Part shown: in pieces, positions 59,300-64,000 of the stretch | Position numbering within the stretch: the first letter of the stretch is position 1 | How the letters are laid out: every line of letters begins with the position of its first letter | Assembly: GCA_028564705.1 (NCBI GenBank) | Contig: JAPXFQ010002423.1 | Coordinates: forward strand, 1,550,001-1,614,000 | Direction: 5' to 3' | Source: Apricaphanius iberus | Taxonomy: Eukaryota > Chordata > Actinopteri > Cyprinodontiformes > Aphaniidae | Length of the DNA: 64,000 nt | Position numbers and translations under genes: made by a program | Notes under the pieces: model-generated | The model's input: only the letters and a program-made list of their open reading frames with translations | The model's database searches: none | Told to the model about the DNA's origin: nothing

Positions 59300-61030
59300 G
59301 CTAACTGAAGTGTTGCTGAGGTCTGGGAGCTTCTGCCCATTAATTGAAGATGACGGCTGATACTGAGCCTGGTTCTGCTGAAGGTGCTCTTACTGTTAAA
59401 AGGGAGTTTTTTTCTCTCCACAGTCACTACATATGGGATTAATATCCTGCCATGATTAAAAACTGAAAATAAAGATCTGAAAGGTTGTAACTAAGTGTTC
59501 GAAAACTCAAAATCGTACAAAATAAAGTTTTGCAAGATCAAAAAACAAGATTTGCAAGCTTGCAAAATGTAAATAAATAAATATTTCTCTGCAAATGTTA
59601 TGTTGTTTTTGAGATTTCATTTTTCAGAACTGCAAAAAAAATGAATATCATCTTCAGGAGATTCTAGCATTATATCATACCAACCTGCAGGCACCCCATA
59701 AAATGGATGCGTAACATAAGTTTTCCCCAGTAGCTGGACTCAAACTAGTGCCTTGCAGCATACCAGTCCAATGTGTAAACTACTCTGCCAATGTAGCATC
59801 TTAGGTATGTGAAGCAACCAGGGGACATCAAATTTCACGTGCATATGACCCTCATGGCTTTCTGTGCATCCTGCGTGTCCTCTGCGATTTAGTCATTGGC
59901 GGAGCAGTCGGTCAATCCCACCTTTCCAGTAAATACGACTTGTGATTGGACTGTACGTCAGCAGAAGGCCCTCCCTCCAGGATTTTTTTTAAGTTGCGAG
60001 GCTTCATTTTCGTTCAGTCTGAGTTTCCGAGTTTCAGAGCAGAGCTGCGTGACAACGCTGACACAAATCACGTGAGTCGCAAGCTTGCAACTGTGTGAGC
60101 GTATCTCCGTAAAGTGGGTGTTGTAAACTAGTCTCTGAAAAAAAAGTCTGCAATAGGAGTGCAAATGTAATGTAATATAGTAAGTTTCTCCCTTTCGAAC
60201 CTCAGTTTTTGACTTTCAAAACTTTTTTTCTCCCATTGGCACACCAGTTTTCAGATCACCAGTTACAAGTTTTCAAATGTGGAAAACAAACTATACACTG
60301 GGAGAAAAGTTACAAATTCGAAACTCTGAAAAATTGATTTCACAACACCGTAAAAAAGAGTGTTGTACTTCTGAAGAAGGAAAACTCAAAAACAAAATTA
60401 TGATTGCAGAGATTTTCTTTTTTTTTACCACTTTGCAACCCTGCAAACCTGTTTTTAGAGTTTCACAACTTTTTTTCACACATTCGAACAACAGTTTTCA
60501 CATCATCATTTACAAGGTTTCAAACCTGGAAAACAAACAAAAATAGAGGGAGAACACTGACAAATTTGAAACTCTGAAAAATTGTTTGCGCAACATCGTA
60601 TTTTTTTTTCAGTTCTGAAAAAGGAAATCTCAAAAACAAGATAACATTTACAGAGACATTAATTTTTTTAAATTTCGCAAGCTTGGATATCTTATTTTTC
60701 GATCTTGCAAAACTTTTTTTTGTACGACTTTGAGTTTTCGAACACTTAGTTTCAACCTTTCAGAACTTTATTTTCAGTTTAGAATCATGGCAGCATATTA
60801 ATCACATAACTACATCCTTGTTCAGTATGAGAGACTGCAGAGGGATTGCTGTGGTTGGAGTCTGAATGGGCACAACCTTAAACCAATGATTTGATGCAGT
60901 CTGCTGGGGTTTCTTAAGTAGAACACTTGTACATGATCAGAATGTTTGTATGGTTGTACTGAAATTAATCTTCTTGTAAAGTGCCTTGAGATGACATCTG
61001 TTGTGAATTGGCACTTTATAAATAAAAAGA
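59300..61030 (+). mobile_element. LINE 3' end, interrupted by a foldback element
   Basis: The left piece (59340-59432) carries TTACTGTTAAAAGGGAGTTT and TCCACAGTCACTACAT. The right piece (60809-61030) continues with CAGTATGAGAGACTGCAGAG, GTGCCTTGAGATGACATCTG and the terminal TTGGCACTTTATAAATAAA. Together they make one standard teleost LINE 3' UTR, split by 1376 bp. Confidence 0.7.
59433..60808. mobile_element. Foldback element with ~215-bp inverted arms
   Basis: The arms 59433-59650 and 60592-60808 are inverted copies at high similarity. They share GATTAATAT(C/G)CTGCCATGATT, ACTGAAAATAAAG, CTAAGTGTTCGAAAACTCAA and GTTTTTGAGATTTC. The element is flanked by a 7-bp duplication ACTACAT (59426-59432, 60809-60815; 8 bp with one mismatch). 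The centre (60180-60660) is a tandem duplication with a period of about 247 bp (CAGTTTTCA(G/C)ATCA and GAAACTCTGAAAAATTG recur), part of which also makes up the arm. No transposase. 7-8-bp duplication suggests a hAT-type machinery. Confidence 0.8.
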
Positions 61031-61314
61031 ATTAATTTGAAAAGAACAGATCGCTAGAAAGTTCACTGGGACTGGAAGGACAGCATTTGGAACTGCATCA
61101 TAAGGTATTTTACATAATTTTTAGTCATTCTCTATCTGGACGTGCTCAAAAGTGAGAAAATCTTGATCTTTCCAGCTTTCCATAGGTTTGTCTTCACCAG
61201 GCGTGCAGTTGCCCGAATCAGACATGTCCCAGCAGCAAATGTCGCAGTATATATAAATACATTATCTGTGACACCAGCGTTAAAGTCAATCCATTTGGTT
61301 GTGTTGTTTTTTAT

Positions 61315-61460
61315 CATGGACTATGAGAGGGTAATTTTTAAAGTGGAGAAGCACAAAATTTTATATCCCATTGATCTTTTTTACAAAGACGCCTTGAAAA
61401 AGGAGAAGGCAAGGACAGAAATATCTGCAGTTTTGGGAGTGGATGTTGGGTTTACTTGTT
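61315..61460 (+). pseudogene. MADF-domain fragment, probably Harbinger-associated
   Basis: From the ATG at 61315 the frame reads MDYERVIFKVEKHKILYP and YKDALKKEKARTEISAVLGV, then stops. The spacing (I..V..H..LY......YKD...K..AW/..EI...LGV) is that of the first two helices of a MADF (Myb/SANT-like) DNA-binding domain, ending just where the third helix (KRW..LR) should begin. MADF/Myb-like proteins partner PIF/Harbinger transposases. A truncated transposon copy is the likely source, since no other exon is seen. Confidence 0.5.
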
Positions 61461-61728
61461 AAGATAGAATTAATCATTTCTGCTCAGTACCTGAGTAGTT
61501 ATGTATTTACAATTCTCCTATAATTTTGTGGTCCTATGGCACCAGCCCTATTGTGAAGCGCTCCTTTTAGGAAGGGATGAGCCTTTGAACCTGCAGGGAA
61601 AACGCTTCTATTATGTTACATGCCATCTATGCATCTAGTGGAAGGCCATGGTAAGATAGACAACAAATACGTACATACATTTTGTTATATCTCATTACTG
61701 TTGTAAATTTGTATGCATTTTCACAGGT

Positions 61729-61900
61729 GCTACATGGCTCAGCAGTAGAGCAGGTGCACCACATACAGAGGCCTACAGTCTTCAATGCAGTTGTCCACGG
61801 TTCGATTCTTGGTCCCCGGACCATTACCTGCATTTCTTCTCCTCCTCTCTAGGCCCTTCTTTCTGTTAAGCTAATGTTGAATAAAGGTAGCTAATTCCAT
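61729..61900 (+). mobile_element. tRNA-derived SINE
   Basis: The tRNA-like head has an A box (TGGCTCAGCAGTAGAGCAGG) and B box (GGTTCGATTC). It is followed by the TTACCTGCATTTCTTCTCCT / CTCTCTAGGCCC body and an AATAAAGG tail, plus orientation. The head cannot fold as an intact tRNA, so it is not called as a tRNA gene. Confidence 0.7.
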
Positions 61901-62329
61901 GACAAACCTATTAGAAGTTAAAACACTACAAATAACCATAAAACAAGTACAGCAAGTCAATTTACCCCTTCACCATTTTGTACCTATGTGCTAACATTTC
62001 ACCCCAACCTTCTTTAAATTTGTAACCATGAAGAAATCATTTTGTACCTGTGTCTCTAACAAACACCTTCAGTTTTTGTCTTAGTGGTCAAATATTCTTG
62101 GTGAATTATGTAAAAAAATGATAAGCATTACCTACTCTAATAATACTTATAGTTTAATAACATGAACTAATGTGTGGAGATTATATATGGCATGTAATTT
62201 AAATTGATTAAGGTTTGTAATCCCTTTTTTTTTACCAATTTCTTAAAAGCCCCCAAACAAAACTCATCAATGAAATCGATCATGACCCCTTACAAGAATC
62301 ACTCAGTTCGTTTACCTGCACATGGAAAT
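61901..62329. other. No feature recognised
   Basis: AT-rich spacer. Confidence 0.4.
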
Positions 62330-62787
62330 CAAGCTTTTTGGAGTAATCAGATTAAGGGCTTCCCCCCTATTGAGAACTGAATCCCAGTTTACATGTCACT
62401 CAGTAAATTGAATTATTAAATGTAAAGTACGTTCGACTCCCCGATGATAGATGGCAACATATGCCCCTATGTTTTAGCCTTATAGCTGTTAGCTTTGAGC
62501 TGCACACAGGCAGTAAACAGCGGCTGTTGGGAGTGAAGCAGACAAAGTTAAATCAGGATATTCACAATCACAATCCACTATCTTTTTGTAAGTCCAAACA
62601 TGCACTGATCGGCCACTTATGTTTGTCTTGACCACCATATCCTTCTTATGATACTACTGTTGGTTGCAGAGTAGTCCGATTCCCAATCGCATTTTTTGGC
62701 TAGCTTAGTCAAGCTTCTGAAATTCCAGTTAGTTCGATTCAAGCCGGTCTAAGGTGTATACATGCATTTCAAAAGTCTGATTTCAGT

Positions 62788-62826
<39 letters not shown>

Positions 62827-62830
62827 GTGT
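62330..62830 (+). mobile_element. Probable MITE ending in a T31 run
   Basis: The left part (GTTTACCTGCACATGGAAAT, GGAGTAATCAGATTAAG) and right part (AGGTGTATACATGCATTTCA, AAAGTCTGATTTCAGTCAGA) have the composition of a common teleost MITE. The right part is shared, inverted, with 15700-15740. A 31-base T run follows at 62793-62823. Confidence 0.45.
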
Positions 62831-62999
62831 CCTGTCTAGCAGTATGCTACTCAGAATTGGTGTCTGAGTACCAAGTACAAGCCCAACAGTTTTACTTTCC
62901 CAAGCAGAGTATTACAGCTTCGCTGTAGTACGCCACTTGATGTATATGTATGAAAAATCTTTATTAGTGATTACTGTGGGTTCAATTTCCTGACGTCAT
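62831..62999. other. No feature recognised
   Basis: Short spacer. Confidence 0.4.
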
Positions 63000-64000
63000 G
63001 GACATTAAACTGAGACAAGAAGGAAGAAAGGAAGAAGGTGAAGAAAAGAAACCGGACCAGCAGAGGTGCGAACCGACGACACAAGACAGGGAGGCAAACA
63101 AAGAACACAAGAAAACATCCCAGTCCTCCACCTCTGCCGGACGGCAGAGAAACAGTAATACAAAACAAAAACGACAAACTGTACAGAACCAAACCAATAG
63201 TTCGGATCTAGTAGAATAAACTAAGAATTACACATTCACTACACACAAGCATTGATTAATGAACATAATATAAATGTTTCTGGTAAGCTCCTGTGAACAA
63301 CTAACTAATGATGATGATAACCTCTGCTTAAGATATGTCCGTCCTCACCAATGTCCCCACACCCATGTGTGTGCGAGCATGCAGGTCGGAATAAGGTTTC
63401 CCCACGCAAGTGATTGATAGCTGGTGTAAGGAACCGTCAATCCGTCCTACAGGAATCGGCACAGACATGGAGGAGGCAAGAGATGTATGCATCCAGGGTC
63501 CCATAGAGTACAGAGGCCACAGGCGGATCAGCGCAGGGTCGATCACCCGCCAAGAGGGGAACAGATGGAAGCCCCAGGGGAACACCCACCAGCCGCAATG
63601 CTGGGGCCCGAGAGATCGCAGTGACGAGCCCACGGGCTCCGCCGGTAACCGGCTACGCCAGGGCGGGCCCGGATCAGGAACCGGAGGCCACGGGGACCAG
63701 GGGCACCCCGCCCCCCAGCGGGGCCCCAACCAGGGACCAGCCGACAAGGGCCCCCCGCCGCCGCCGCAGGCAAGGAGGATCCGCAGCCAACCGACGGACA
63801 ACACACGCCGCCGCCACCCCGGACCAATACCCACCGCCAACAACCCGGCCCGCCTCCACACACCCACACGCCAGGGAGCCACAGCAAGAGCCACAGCGGA
63901 TGTACGCCCTCCCCAGGCCGCGCCCAGCCGGCACCTGGACATCCAGATCTTCCAGCTCCCGGGTCCAGATCCCGCCCCACGTAGGGCGCCAAGATCAGGG
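63000..64000 (+). repeat. GC-rich dispersed repeat, copy 2 (runs off the window)
   Basis: Same order of blocks as 47200-48720 but without the hAT-like MITE. At 63422-63433 the sequence TGGTGTAAGGAA is the uninterrupted equivalent of the MITE target. From 63540 it is strongly GC-rich and C-heavy (CCCCCCGCCGCCGCCGC near 63753). Minus-strand open frames of up to 204 codons are products of composition. Confidence 0.6.

Noticed and set aside
61729..61815. tRNA gene
   Set aside because: A and B boxes are present but a SINE body and tail follow; it is a SINE head. The same holds for 9960-10044.
63328..63992. Minus-strand frames up to 204 codons, rich in G, W, R and P
   Set aside because: The GC-rich repeat is open in several frames at once, and the same repeat at 48120-48660 does likewise. 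No domain is visible.
1..64000. CRISPR arrays, operons, bacterial promoters or phage genes
   Set aside because: The sequence is eukaryotic. The only regular repeats are microsatellites, a 42-bp minisatellite and transposon parts.

Overview
This is a stretch of vertebrate nuclear DNA, almost certainly from a ray-finned (teleost) fish and probably a percomorph. The evidence is the repeat content: L2/CR1-type LINEs, an RTE-type (Rex3-like) LINE, tRNA-headed SINEs with the '...gatggatggatga' tail, piggyBac TTAA elements, hAT-like and other MITEs, and IS630/Tc1-mariner transposons. The DNA is AT-rich with microsatellites. I see no long open frame, operon or bacterial signal. The only candidate piece of a host gene is one possible internal exon near the left end (513-701). 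The window reads as intergenic or deep intronic DNA built from layered mobile elements, and most open frames are shadows or decayed transposon pieces.

Layout. 0-7 kb: candidate exon, a 3' LINE fragment (minus), a 45-bp tandem duplication, SINE pieces around a decayed THAP-type DNA-binding sequence, and a second LINE fragment. 7-18 kb: a 42-bp palindrome, two related piggyBac derivatives (one with both ends and a TTAA duplication), an inverted-repeat element with a nested SINE, and several MITEs. 18.97-26.86 kb: the most notable object, a complete 7.9-kb LTR retrotransposon with nearly identical LTRs, a tRNA-Trp-like primer site and a polypurine tract, but no recognisable gag, pol or env. It looks like a recently mobilised non-coding (LARD-type) element and carries hairpin modules near its 3' end. 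27-37 kb: a SINE tail, a 42-bp minisatellite beside a THAP-like fragment, and two copies of a large MITE, one carrying another MITE inside it. 37.5-41.5 kb: a nearly full-length L2-type LINE (minus) with a TTAA-flanked MITE in its 3' UTR, plus another LINE end. 45-53.7 kb: a Tc1 relic, a GC-rich dispersed repeat split by a hAT-like MITE, a 300-bp microsatellite, a complete but inactivated IS630/Tc1-mariner transposon whose transposase gene has introns, and an internally deleted Rex3-like LINE. 54-64 kb: a SINE tail, hairpins, a foldback element inserted into a LINE 3' end, a MADF-domain relic, a SINE, a MITE with a T31 run, and a second copy of the GC-rich repeat.

Nothing here forms a host pathway. 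What the window records is the order of insertions: several elements sit inside others with clear target-site duplications, and one pair of repeats supplies an empty site. Family names come from sequence features recognised by eye, so names below superfamily level are tentative.
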